Positions 1 through 10,794 of a stretch of 64,000 bases of DNA are shown piece after piece. Source of the stretch: Bacillus sp. FJAT-29814 (lineage in GTDB: Bacteria > Bacillota > Bacilli > Bacillales > Cytobacillaceae); assembly GCF_001510715.1 (NCBI RefSeq), contig NZ_LMTJ01000010.1:181414-245413 (forward strand). Direction: 5' to 3'. The notes under the pieces were generated by a model that was not told the origin of the DNA, made no database searches, and worked only from the letters and a program-made list of their open reading frames with translations. Every line of letters begins with the position of its first letter. Position 1 is the first letter of the stretch. The position numbers and the translations under genes were made by a program.

Positions 1-797
<797 letters not shown>

Positions 798-806
798 AAA
801 CCAAAA

Positions 807-846
807 GGACGGCCTTCTGGATCTTTAGAATCCTAGAGAACCGTCC
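807..846. repeat. GGACGG...CCGTCC inverted repeat between the two GH1 genes
   Basis: Arms GGACGG (807-812) and CCGTCC (841-846), with partial inner pairing TTCT/AGAA. There is no downstream T-tract on either strand, so a simple terminator is unlikely. It resembles other GGGACGGTT palindromes in the window (31274, 57394, 61921). Confidence 0.5.
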
Positions 847-874
847 CCATGGCTTACTCAAAAGGAGGAACTAG

Positions 875-2320
<1,446 letters not shown>

Positions 2321-2330
2321 AGCTGTTCAA

Positions 2331-2366
2331 AAAGGAAAGCTCGGAAAAAGAGCTTTCCTTTTTCTT
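2331..2366 (+). terminator. Rho-independent terminator after GH1 gene
   Basis: Stem AAGGAAAGCTC / GAGCTTTCCTT with a GGAAAAA loop followed by TTTCTT, 11 bp after the stop codon. Confidence 0.85.
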
Positions 2367-2389
2367 AGTGAGGACAAACCTAACAGCAG

Positions 2390-2992
2390 CTAATTTTCTT
2401 GGTGTTTTTTCACGCTTACCGCGAAGCGGCTGTTCGGGAGGTAGTGGACTTCTAATGGTTTTCCGGCGAGATTTTCTATGTAATATACCCTTGTTATGTC
2501 CTGATTATAGACGTCGATGGTGAGGTCGTTAAATTGCAGTTCCATTACATATTCCGGTCCAACATCAGAGTCATCATACTCTACATGTGTCGGAACGGCG
2601 ATCAATTTTTCAAACTGTTTCAATTCAAAAGCCGTCTTATCCTTAAATAGCAGGATTGAGGTATCTACAAAGGAATAGCCGGCAGTAAAAATGACAGCTG
2701 TTGCAAGAAAGGATGCAATCCTACCAAACCAGTTTTTCGTCCCAATCATTAATCCGAAAAATATTAGCGAAAAGCAGAGGCACATACTGGCGGCACTGAA
2801 GGCACCAAAGATTTCCGACAAAATGAAATTTTCTTCAATCAGCTTGGAAATGCCCCAAAAAATAAACGTCAACACGAAAAACAGCATACCAACAATCATT
2901 GGTAGAACGGTAAAGGTATCCCTATTTTTTAGCCAAGAAAGACGACGCTTCTTTTTCAAAGTTGGCATGGGACTCACTGACATCGACTCCAT
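2390..2992 (-). CDS. Hypothetical membrane protein
   Basis: 200 residues. A basic N-terminus (KKKRRLSWLKNR) is followed by about four hydrophobic segments (around residues 32-52, 60-80, 68-90 and 92-115), then a soluble C-terminal domain of about 80 residues with beta-strand-like alternation (ELQFNDLTIDVYNQDITRVYYIEN). No family recognised. Several ATGs lie near the start; the one at 2983 has GGATGGAG just upstream and may be the real start. Convergent with the GH1 genes. Confidence 0.75.
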   Translation of the reverse strand: MESMSVSPMPTLKKKRRLSWLKNRDTFTVLPMIVGMLFFVLTFIFWGISKLIEENFILSEIFGAFSAASMCLCFSLIFFGLMIGTKNWFGRIASFLATAVIFTAGYSFVDTSILLFKDKTAFELKQFEKLIAVPTHVEYDDSDVGPEYVMELQFNDLTIDVYNQDITRVYYIENLAGKPLEVHYLPNSRFAVSVKKHQEN

Positions 2993-3107
2993 CCAATTAG
3001 ACTATATTTTGTTATCATAGCATATAAATTAGAACGCAAGACCGGTCCTTTTGACTCAAATTTTAAGGCGAAGAATTAGACCGAGTCCTATATATACAAT
3101 AGAAAAA

Positions 3108-3130
3108 GACACCAAAACATGTTTGGTGTC
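3108..3130 (-). terminator. Terminator for the small zinc-ribbon gene
   Basis: Perfect inverted repeat AGACACCAAA / TTTGGTGTCT with a 5-nt loop. Read on the minus strand it is followed by a T-rich run, about 60 nt after the stop of the 38-residue gene. Confidence 0.7.
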
Positions 3131-3188
3131 TCTTCTCTTAAGAAATCGATTCAAGCATAGAATAACAACAATTTTGGGAGTATCGTAG

Positions 3189-3305
3189 CTAACCATCCTC
3201 TTCGGAATAGGCTTCAGTTGTTTTTGTGTCCCTGCACTCCCAGCATTCGGCTCTGTTCCTTTCCATAATTGATAATTCTGTCCCGCAAGAAATGCAGAAG
3301 TCCAT
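3189..3305 (-). CDS. Small zinc-ribbon protein (38 aa)
   Basis: Short gene with two cysteine pairs, CISC at residues 4-7 and CWEC at residues 21-24, a CxxC-x13-CxxC arrangement that suggests a single treble-clef or ribbon zinc site. The ATG is preceded by a very strong ribosome binding site (AGGGAGGGGG, 9 nt away), and the gene is followed by a minus-strand terminator. The acidic tail (EAYSEEDG) resembles small regulatory or adaptor zinc proteins. No family recognised. It overlaps a longer open frame with no supporting ribosome binding site, which I consider spurious. Confidence 0.7.
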   Translation of the reverse strand: MDFCISCGTELSIMERNRAECWECRDTKTTEAYSEEDG

Positions 3306-3495
3306 GTGAAAAGTCCCCCTCCCTGGTAAAAATGTAATGGATTATATATGTATGCGGAAATGATGGCAGATATATCTCTCAAAGTTCGACAAAAGTGGTG
3401 GGACATGCAGAGGCAGACAACTTGTTAAAATATTTTGAAAGTATGATAATAGTAATTAAAGGAAAAACATGGACATACATCGAAAGGGGATTATT

Positions 3496-4275
3496 ATGGA
3501 ATTAGGTTTACAAGGAAAAGTTGCCATTATTACTGGCTCAAGCAAAGGGATTGGTTTAGAAACCGCGCTTCATTTAGTCAAAGAAGGTGCCGAAGTTACC
3601 ATTTGTGCGAGAAATGAGGATCGCTTAAAGGAGGCGGCGGCCTATATTTTTGAAAAAACAGGTAAAGAGGTTTTTTACATAATCGCGGATGTCTCGAAAG
3701 AAGAAGGTTGCAAACGAGTGGTCGAATTAACAGTGGAAAAGTACGGCCGACTGGATATTCTGATCAACAACGCCGGTTCATTCCAAGCCGATCACTTTGA
3801 AAAAGTGGAAACCGAACTTTGGCAGCGGGATTTGGATTTAAAACTATTTGGTGCGATTCATTGTTCCCGTTATGCCGTACCATATATGCGACAGGCAGGG
3901 GGCGGTGCGATTGTGAATTTGACTGCAATCAGTGGAAAGACACCACCTGCTTCGTCAATGCCAACATCAGTAAGCCGCGCTGCCGGACTGGCCCTGACAA
4001 AGGCAATGAGTAAAGACCTTGGTAAGGACAATATTCGCGTCAACGCCGTCTGTATCGGCCTGATTCGCAGCGAACAAATCGAAAAGATGTGGAAACGGCA
4101 GGCTCCAGAAATAACTTGGGAGGAGTTCTCCAAAATGGAACGCGGGATTCCACTCGGCCGCATCGGCAATACAGATGAGGCTGCCAAAGTGATTACATTC
4201 CTTGTTTCAGATGCCGCATCCTATATAACCGGAACAGCGATGAATATTGATGGAGGAACGGCAGGGACGTTATAA
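3496..4275 (+). CDS. SDR-family protein lacking the canonical YxxxK
   Basis: 259 residues with the Rossmann cofactor motif TGSSKGIG (residues 12-19) and the structural NNAG. Start chosen at 3496 because AAAGGGGA lies 8 nt upstream; an in-frame upstream ATG has no ribosome binding site. Where classical SDRs have YSASK, this protein reads TSVSR, so both the catalytic Tyr and Lys are replaced, while the preceding Ser region (LTAISG) and the following AAGLALTKA helix are kept. It may be a known atypical subfamily with a different mechanism, or a binding protein. Substrate unknown. Confidence 0.88.
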   Translation: MELGLQGKVAIITGSSKGIGLETALHLVKEGAEVTICARNEDRLKEAAAYIFEKTGKEVFYIIADVSKEEGCKRVVELTVEKYGRLDILINNAGSFQADHFEKVETELWQRDLDLKLFGAIHCSRYAVPYMRQAGGGAIVNLTAISGKTPPASSMPTSVSRAAGLALTKAMSKDLGKDNIRVNAVCIGLIRSEQIEKMWKRQAPEITWEEFSKMERGIPLGRIGNTDEAAKVITFLVSDAASYITGTAMNIDGGTAGTL

Positions 4276-4394
4276 TTATTCGTTCATAGTTTTAGTGATT
4301 TAATGGCTTTTCGAGAAGTGAGGGGGTGCAAGGCACCACCCATATTAGCAGGGGATTAAAGCGACATGCACCTTTTCCCCTGTTTCCTATGCCT

Positions 4395-5528
4395 TTAATT
4401 GATTATTCCGGAATTGACCAACTCGAATTGAAGGTCGGCCTTTATTGGGACCTCCTTCAGGTTGATGTTCCTATATTTATCTTTCCAAAGCTTGTTGTGA
4501 TGGACCCTTAATTCCTCCTCAAGCCCAAGGCCATCACAATTGGCCATCTGCAATTGGGCGATCATCGATTCGGCTGTCTTCGTCAACCCAGTTTTGATTT
4601 CATGAGTTAATTTGCTCATTACTTGCGGATCCGTTAATTTATCCTTTGGATACTCGGTGACACGATACTGAAGTTTAGCGGAAATGCGGGCAGATACAGA
4701 CTTGTTTTTCGCTCGAACGGTGGTCTTTTGGCTGCCGCCTAGAATTTCTACGACTACATCATTTTTTCGGTCCTTCCCGATTTGGTGACTGGATTTTACA
4801 AAAAAAGAAATCTTTTGTTTTTGCTCTCCGCTGAGCACCATGTACATTTTTGATTCCGGAATCGATAGTTTTCCAGTCATTTTTCCATTATTGAATAACG
4901 CCATTCCGGCCGAAACGGCACGCTTGTGCTTTCGATCCAGTTTCAAAAGCGGCAGCAGGGGGTCTTTTGTGTAATGTAATAGTAGCGGGCGGACGGATTG
5001 GACATTATAGTTCGTGTAAAAGCCGGTCGCTATACCGCTTTTTAAAAATTCATCATAATATTGAGCGTTTAAATCAGCCTCCTCCTGATTAATGCTGACC
5101 GCATCGATGGCCTGTCCTTCAATGATGGCAACCTTCGAACTTAAAGCGCCTTTGGGATTTCGGTAAATATGATCGAGTTCCGGGTAAATTCCCTTTCTTG
5201 CGGCTTTTTCACCGAATAGGATAACATGGGCTTTGGAAATGTCAATTCTCTCGGAGATTCTAAGGTCGGCATGCAGCAGCGAATCCATTGCCGTTTCACC
5301 GGTGGTAGAGAGAATCGTACTTTTCGGAGCTGCCGGCGCATTGGACGTTCCACTTTTTCCTTTGCTGATTGGGTAGGCTGCACTGGTGACGATTTCCCCC
5401 TTTGAATTCAAATCATATCCAAGCAGCAAGATTAATTTTTGTTCCTTTAACAGTCGCTGGTCCCAGCAACCGCATAATAAAACAGATAGGGAGATGAATA
5501 AGACAAACCGCATGCTAGTTTTCCACAT
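4395..5528 (-). CDS. gerAC: Germinant receptor subunit C, Ger(x)C family lipoprotein
   Basis: 377 residues. A type II signal peptide has its lipid-attachment cysteine at residue 21 (VLLCGC), followed by WDQRLLKEQKLILLLGYD, the family N-terminal signature. In sporeformers, GerC lipoproteins sit on the outer face of the spore inner membrane and form the nutrient receptor with the A and B subunits. The start has AAAGGGGGGAAA upstream and overlaps the end of the B gene by 14 bp, implying translational coupling in an A-B-C operon. Symbol given by family only; the germinant cannot be inferred. Confidence 0.93.
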   Translation of the reverse strand: MWKTSMRFVLFISLSVLLCGCWDQRLLKEQKLILLLGYDLNSKGEIVTSAAYPISKGKSGTSNAPAAPKSTILSTTGETAMDSLLHADLRISERIDISKAHVILFGEKAARKGIYPELDHIYRNPKGALSSKVAIIEGQAIDAVSINQEEADLNAQYYDEFLKSGIATGFYTNYNVQSVRPLLLHYTKDPLLPLLKLDRKHKRAVSAGMALFNNGKMTGKLSIPESKMYMVLSGEQKQKISFFVKSSHQIGKDRKNDVVVEILGGSQKTTVRAKNKSVSARISAKLQYRVTEYPKDKLTDPQVMSKLTHEIKTGLTKTAESMIAQLQMANCDGLGLEEELRVHHNKLWKDKYRNINLKEVPIKADLQFELVNSGIIN

Positions 5529-6618
5529 CGATTTCCCCCCTTTGCTTTTTCCGAAATAGAAAGGATATGAACAGCAGGGCTGCAGGAATGACCATCAAGA
5601 AGATCAAACCTGTATAGGTGGCGTACTTTGTCAATTTCGTGATTTCCTGTACACTATTAAAAAATAAGGCTGCCACAAAACATGTAATAGCCGATAAATA
5701 AACATAGGACCGGCGTGGCCATTTTTTAAAAAGAGAAGCACCGGCCATGGAAGCGCCGTAAAGGTAGCTGATGAACGAAGTCCCGACAAGAATGATCCAG
5801 AAGGAAATGAGCACCAAGTCGGGCCGTTCAATAATGGTAAAAGAAAACGACTTTAACAGATAAAGAACAGGCTGAGGCAATAACACCAGTTCATTCCCGC
5901 TGAAGAAAAAGAGGCAGGTAAAGGTAATGAATGCGTAAAAAAGCGTGATAAATACGTTTGCCAAAGTAAAAACTTTCATCTTTTCCCGGCCCGTCGAAAT
6001 GACAAACGGGGCGATGAGAAGGAAGAGCTCCATTCCCTGCCATGCCAACGTGGCATGTGTGGCCCCATTGATAATGTTCATTAGTCCGGAATCTCCCACA
6101 GGCATAATATAATGTAGATTTCCATCTTTAAATGCGATGGGGGCAACGACGATAAACGCTAAAATAACAATGGTAGCTATAAAATAAAACCTGGCAATCA
6201 CCCGCAAATTTTCAGTGGCAATGTAGATCCCAATAGAAACCATCAATAACAGGATGACCCAATAAGGAGTATAGATGAGCATCCATTTCTTTAATATCGA
6301 GACAAATAAAACGAGAATCGTTGTCCCAGTTAATAAAAAGTAGCCTGCATAAATAAGCGTCAAACAGCGGCCAACGATCTTACCCAGCACAGTTTCGAGG
6401 ATGGTGAATAAATGCTGTTTGGGAAACCGGTTCGCTAAAAGGATATAAAAAATAACAAACAGCTCCATAAATACCCCCGTAAGCAAGAGAGACAACCAGC
6501 TATCCCCTTTGGCATAGTTGTGAATCTCATGGGGGAGTGACAGAAAGGCTACCCCGATTTGCGTTTGAATTAAAAAGGTAAACATCTGAAGTTTAGTTAT
6601 TTGAGTTTCAGTTTTCAT
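5515..6618 (-). CDS. gerAB: Germinant receptor subunit B, spore germination permease
   Basis: 367-residue integral membrane protein of the endospore germination permease family (APC superfamily fold). About ten hydrophobic segments and the motif TLAWQGMELFLLIAPF are typical. GerB subunits carry the germinant-binding site. It overlaps both the A gene upstream (11 bp) and the C gene downstream (14 bp), so all three are translated as one operon. Cytoplasmic C-terminus is basic (FRKKQRGEIDVEN). Expression in the forespore is expected from the family, though I found no convincing SigG promoter. Confidence 0.93.
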   Translation of the reverse strand: MKTETQITKLQMFTFLIQTQIGVAFLSLPHEIHNYAKGDSWLSLLLTGVFMELFVIFYILLANRFPKQHLFTILETVLGKIVGRCLTLIYAGYFLLTGTTILVLFVSILKKWMLIYTPYWVILLLMVSIGIYIATENLRVIARFYFIATIVILAFIVVAPIAFKDGNLHYIMPVGDSGLMNIINGATHATLAWQGMELFLLIAPFVISTGREKMKVFTLANVFITLFYAFITFTCLFFFSGNELVLLPQPVLYLLKSFSFTIIERPDLVLISFWIILVGTSFISYLYGASMAGASLFKKWPRRSYVYLSAITCFVAALFFNSVQEITKLTKYATYTGLIFLMVIPAALLFISFLFRKKQRGEIDVEN

Positions 6619-8104
6619 TGTTTTGCCATCTTCTTGGACGATAGAGTCGCCGTTTATTTTTTACATGTAATTCTCGCGGCCGATCCTTTAACAGCCAAAT
6701 TGGAAAGCGGATGATGGCATCCTTCATTCCTTTGAAATTAAACGGAGCAAGTGGCGTAAAGTATGGAGTACCCAATGATTCCAGCTTGCAAAGGTGGCCA
6801 ACGATAAACATTAAAGAAAAAATGATTCCGACAAACCCGAAGGTAGCGGCAGAAAGCATGATGGGATAGTTTAAAATTCGCACGGTATTGCTCATTTCAT
6901 AAGAAGCAATCGTAAAGGAAGAGATGGCTGTCAATGCGATCACGATAACCATAATATTGGACACCAAGCCTGCTGACACAATCGCATCCCCGATAATCAG
7001 ACCACCGACAATACCAATTGTTTGCCCAATCGGCGTTGGCAGACGAATTCCAGCTTCCCGGATCAGCTCGATGGTAAATGCCATAATCATCGCTTCGATT
7101 AGCGGCGGAAACGGGATGTTCTCGACAGAGTTTTTTACTAGTACTAAAATTTCCTTCGGGATAATCTCAAAATGAAAACCGATAACAGCAATATATAAGC
7201 TGGGCAGCAATAAAGAAATAATAAAGCTAATTAGCCGCAGGAAACGAAAAAAGGAACCGGTAATGATTCGGCTGTTATAGTCGTCCGTTGTTTGAAAAAA
7301 GGAAAAAAACGAGACAGGCAGAACAAGCACATCCGAGCTTCCTTCCGCCATTACTACGATTCTACCCTCAATAAGCTGGGCAATCGCCCTGTCCGGCCTC
7401 TCAGTATAAAGCAAATGAGGAAATGGGGAATATGGCACATCCTCCAGTAACTCCTCCAAATACCCGGGGCTAAACGTCATGTCGATGGACAGGGTAGAAA
7501 TTCGCTCCTTCAGTTTCCTTACGAGTACCGGGCTGGCGATTCCATCTATATACACAATCGCAATCTGGTTATTTGTGTATTGGCCAATCCGCTCATAATG
7601 AATCCTTAGGTGTCTACTTTCAATCCCCCGTCTGATAAAGCCAAGGTTGGTTGACAGGTTTTCAACAAAGCCGATGTGTGAACCTCGCACCGTTTTTTCA
7701 CTATCGGGTTCAACCGAGCTGCGGGTATTTTCCTTCACGGTATTAAATGAATAAAGCTCCTCGCACCCAAGAACAACGATTGAATTACCTTGAATCAAGG
7801 CGTTAATCGAATCTTTAAGCATGATTTTGCTTTTTGCTTCAGCAGTAAGTGGAATTTGTTCAACTTCTAGATCCCGATATTTCATTAAAGGAAATAAAAT
7901 GCTTCGCTGAATTTTCTCCAAATCGGAAATAACGGCTAAATATAATAGGACCCCTTGTTTGTTGTTGAATGAGAGCGGAACCCTCATTAAATCTTCGGTA
8001 TTGCCAAACGCACGCTTGATGTAGGCAACCCGGTTCTCGAACGTGGCATCATCCTCGGCAGTAGGCAGGACATTTTCATTATTAGAAACGGAGGAATGGC
8101 TCAT
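6608..8104 (-). CDS. gerAA: Germinant receptor subunit A, GerA family
   Basis: 498 residues: a soluble N-terminal half (about 1-260) followed by a membrane half with about five segments, including the conserved PFPPLIEAMIMAFTIELIREAG and RLPTPIGQTIGIVGGLIIGDA stretches. It is the first gene of the gerABC operon. It belongs to the spore inner-membrane receptor that senses nutrients and triggers ion release. AAGGGG lies 9 nt before the ATG. The three subunits together make a complete receptor, direct evidence that the organism forms endospores. Confidence 0.94.
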   Translation of the reverse strand: MSHSSVSNNENVLPTAEDDATFENRVAYIKRAFGNTEDLMRVPLSFNNKQGVLLYLAVISDLEKIQRSILFPLMKYRDLEVEQIPLTAEAKSKIMLKDSINALIQGNSIVVLGCEELYSFNTVKENTRSSVEPDSEKTVRGSHIGFVENLSTNLGFIRRGIESRHLRIHYERIGQYTNNQIAIVYIDGIASPVLVRKLKERISTLSIDMTFSPGYLEELLEDVPYSPFPHLLYTERPDRAIAQLIEGRIVVMAEGSSDVLVLPVSFFSFFQTTDDYNSRIITGSFFRFLRLISFIISLLLPSLYIAVIGFHFEIIPKEILVLVKNSVENIPFPPLIEAMIMAFTIELIREAGIRLPTPIGQTIGIVGGLIIGDAIVSAGLVSNIMVIVIALTAISSFTIASYEMSNTVRILNYPIMLSAATFGFVGIIFSLMFIVGHLCKLESLGTPYFTPLAPFNFKGMKDAIIRFPIWLLKDRPRELHVKNKRRLYRPRRWQNNEN

Positions 8105-8261
8105 AGTTAGACCCCTTAATATGGTATATACATTTAAAGTTTTGGTAAAATTGCTTATTTTATTCTTATATTGGAGAATGAAGTGAATTTTTGGGTTTCG
8201 AGGGAGATGAAATGCTTAAAATGAACTGGAAAAACGGGGACCAAGAGGGACTCAACGTTCA

Positions 8262-8298
8262 AAAAAAATCCAGCAGTTCATTTTAAACTGCTGGATCT
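8262..8298 (-). terminator. Terminator after carboxynorspermidine operon
   Basis: Stem ATCCAGCAGTT / AACTGCTGGAT, followed on the minus strand by eight T residues; about 40 nt past the decarboxylase stop. Confidence 0.85.
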
Positions 8299-8337
8299 TA
8301 CTAGTACATTGATTATAATAAGAAGCGTCTATGCCTT

Positions 8338-9465
8338 TTAGGCTAATCTCATCTTAAAATCTTGATAGCCGAATTCACGTACGACCGTACAATCGCCATT
8401 TTTATCGCGAACAGCAATGGCTGGTAACGGCATGCCGTTAAACGTTGTATTTTTTACCATAGTATAGATGGCCATGTCGCCGAATACCAAACGGTCTCCG
8501 CTCTTTAGCGGCTCATCAAATGAGTAATCCCCGATGACATCGCCTGTCAGGCAGGTCTGGCCGCCAAGGCGGTACGTATAAGGCTTCTCGCCAGCTTCCC
8601 CTGAACCAAACAGAGGAGGGCGGTAAGGCATTTCCAATACATCCGGCATATGGCATGTAGCCGAAGTGTCAAGAATCGCAATGTCGATTCCGTTCCGATG
8701 CAAGTCAAGAACGGAGGTAATCAGGTAGCCGGCATTAAGCGCAACAGCTTCGCCTGGCTCAAGATATACTTCCAGTCCATACTTTTCTTGCATTCTCTTA
8801 ATGCAAGCTTCTAATCTTGGAATATCATAATCTTCTCTTGTAATATGGTGGCCGCCACCGAAATTGATCCATTCCATTTGTGGAAGCCACTCTCCGAACC
8901 GTTCTTCAACTGCATTTAGAGTTGTCTCTAAATCATCGGAGTTCTGCTGGCAAAGTGTATGGAAATGCAGACCTGATACGCCGTCAAGCAAGTCAGGACG
9001 GAAATCTCCTGCCTTGACGCCAAATCGGGAACCTGGTGAACATGGATCGTAGATGGCATGTCCAATTTGGGTCGAGCATTCAGGATTAATGCGCAAGCCT
9101 ACTTTTCTGCCGCCTTGCAGCGCTTTTTCTTTAAATTTTTCCAACTGTGAAAAAGAGTTAAAGATAATATGATCACAAATCGAGATAATTTCATCGATTT
9201 CATCATCACGGTAGGCCGGGGCAAAGACGTGATTCTCTTTGCCCATTTCCTCGTGGCCGAGCCGTGCTTCAAATAAACCACTTGCAGTCGTTCCGCTTAA
9301 ATACTTACCAATGAGGGGATACATGGTTGTCATCGAAAAAGCCTTTTGTGCCAAGACAATCTTGGCTCCTGTCCGCTCCATAACGCCGTTTAGGATTTTA
9401 AGGTTTTTTTCAATAAGCCCTTCATCGACTACATAGCATGGTGTAGGTAGTTCTTCAAACCGCAT
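8338..9465 (-). CDS. nspC: Carboxynorspermidine/carboxyspermidine decarboxylase
   Basis: 375 residues of the alanine-racemase-fold PLP decarboxylase family. The N-terminus LPTPCYVVDEGLIEKNL and the Schiff-base lysine in LAQKAFSM (about residue 41) are characteristic. The glycine-rich phosphate-binding stretch INFGGGHHITREDYD and the C-terminal DTSATCHMPDVLEMPYRP with the catalytic Cys match NspC. It decarboxylates carboxy(nor)spermidine to (nor)spermidine. The ATG follows the upstream stop by one base (TAAcATG) with GGAG inside the upstream gene, so the two genes are translationally coupled. Longer in-frame starts overlap the upstream gene and are unlikely. Confidence 0.93.
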   Translation of the reverse strand: MRFEELPTPCYVVDEGLIEKNLKILNGVMERTGAKIVLAQKAFSMTTMYPLIGKYLSGTTASGLFEARLGHEEMGKENHVFAPAYRDDEIDEIISICDHIIFNSFSQLEKFKEKALQGGRKVGLRINPECSTQIGHAIYDPCSPGSRFGVKAGDFRPDLLDGVSGLHFHTLCQQNSDDLETTLNAVEERFGEWLPQMEWINFGGGHHITREDYDIPRLEACIKRMQEKYGLEVYLEPGEAVALNAGYLITSVLDLHRNGIDIAILDTSATCHMPDVLEMPYRPPLFGSGEAGEKPYTYRLGGQTCLTGDVIGDYSFDEPLKSGDRLVFGDMAIYTMVKNTTFNGMPLPAIAVRDKNGDCTVVREFGYQDFKMRLA

Positions 9466-9466
9466 G

Positions 9467-10708
9467 TTAGCGAACAAGCTCCGGCTGTTTTGACTCTTCT
9501 GGCAGTTCATCCACAAGAACAGGATTGAAGTCTTCTACCCATGGAAGTCCCCATTTGTTTAACTCTTCCATGAATGGATCTGGATTAAACTCTTCAATAT
9601 TGAATACGCCCGGTTTGTTCCACTTGCCAGTCAGGATCATTGCGGCCCCAATCATGGCAGGAACGCCAGTTGTATAAGAGATAGCCTGTGAGCCAACTTC
9701 GCGATAGCACTCTTGGTGATCACAAACATTATAGACGTAATAAGTCTTATCTTTGCCGTCCTTTTTCCCTTTGAAGATACAACCGATGTTGGTTTTACCA
9801 ACAGTACGTGGTCCAAGAGATGCTGGATCTGGCAATACGGCTTTCAAGAATTGAAGCGGAATGATTTGCTTGCCTTCAAATTCGATTGGCTCGATAGAAG
9901 TCATGCCTACGTTCTCAAGAGCTTTCAGGTGCATTAGGTAGCTTTGGCCGAATGTCATGAAGAAACGAGCACGCTTCAGGCCAGGGATATTTTTTGCAAG
10001 GGATTCAAGCTCTTCATGGTAAAGCAGGTACATATCCTTTTCGCCAACTTCTTTGAAGTTATAAGTACGCTTGATTTCCATTGGCTGTGTTTCAATCCAC
10101 TCGCCATTTTCCCAGTAACGTCCGTTAGCGGAAACTTCACGGATGTTGATTTCTGGATTAAAGTTAGTTGCAAATGGATAGCCGTGGTCGCCGCCATTGC
10201 AGTCAAGAATGTCAATATATTCGATTTCATCAAAGTAGTGTTTTAATGCATAAGCGGAGAATACGCCAGTTACACCTGGGTCAAAGCCTGAGCCCAATAG
10301 CGCCGTAATGCCGGCTTTTTCAAAGCGCTCTTTGTATTCCCACTGCCATTTGTACTCGAATTTCGCCGTATCTTCAGGCTCGTAGTTAGCAGTATCCATG
10401 TAGTGAGTTTTCGTAGCAAGACATGCATCCATGATCGTTAAATCTTGATAAGGCAATGCCAGGTTCATGACGATATCCGGCTTTACTTCATTGATTAACG
10501 CGATTAGTTCATCCACGTTGTCAGCGTCTACTTGTGCAGTGGTAATCTTGGTTTTGGTTGTGCCCTCTAATTTTGCTTTAAGATCATCACATTTTGATTT
10601 CGTACGGCTTGCGATGCAAATCTCTTCAAATACATCACTGTTTTGAACGCATTTATGAACTGCTACTGATGCTACGCCGCCGGCTCCGATAATAAGTGCT
10701 TTACCCAT
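9467..10708 (-). CDS. Carboxynorspermidine/carboxyspermidine dehydrogenase (saccharopine dehydrogenase family)
   Basis: 413 residues starting with the Rossmann motif ALIIGAGGVASVAVHKC. It belongs to the saccharopine-dehydrogenase-like family that condenses L-aspartate semialdehyde with putrescine or diaminopropane to carboxyspermidine or carboxynorspermidine. Pairing with NspC defines the alternative polyamine route found in Vibrio and many gut bacteria, in place of SpeD/SpeE. Start set at 10708, preceded by GCGAGGGG; the longer frame runs back into a terminator-like hairpin in the leader. Confidence 0.92.
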   Translation of the reverse strand: MGKALIIGAGGVASVAVHKCVQNSDVFEEICIASRTKSKCDDLKAKLEGTTKTKITTAQVDADNVDELIALINEVKPDIVMNLALPYQDLTIMDACLATKTHYMDTANYEPEDTAKFEYKWQWEYKERFEKAGITALLGSGFDPGVTGVFSAYALKHYFDEIEYIDILDCNGGDHGYPFATNFNPEINIREVSANGRYWENGEWIETQPMEIKRTYNFKEVGEKDMYLLYHEELESLAKNIPGLKRARFFMTFGQSYLMHLKALENVGMTSIEPIEFEGKQIIPLQFLKAVLPDPASLGPRTVGKTNIGCIFKGKKDGKDKTYYVYNVCDHQECYREVGSQAISYTTGVPAMIGAAMILTGKWNKPGVFNIEEFNPDPFMEELNKWGLPWVEDFNPVLVDELPEESKQPELVR

Positions 10709-10743
10709 TTTGGTATCCCCTCGCTTAAAATAATTTTTTTCTG

Positions 10744-10794
10744 CAACAAAAAAAGCAAGTGTGAATCGCATATTCGCGCACAACACTTGCTTAA
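10744..10794 (-). terminator. Terminator/attenuator hairpin in the leader of the polyamine operon
   Basis: Arms AAGCAAGTGT (10753-10762) and ACACTTGCTT (10783-10792), followed on the minus strand by a seven-T run, about 40 nt upstream of the dehydrogenase start. It lies within the transcription unit rather than after a gene, so an attenuator is possible. Confidence 0.65.

Noticed and set aside
3056-3406. 116-residue minus-strand open frame
   Set aside because: No ribosome binding site; it runs through the terminator hairpin and overlaps the better-supported 38-residue zinc-ribbon gene in another frame.
8105-8200. CATATTA as a SigG -10 element before gerA
   Set aside because: It lies too close to the start codon and no matching -35 is found at 17-18 nt.
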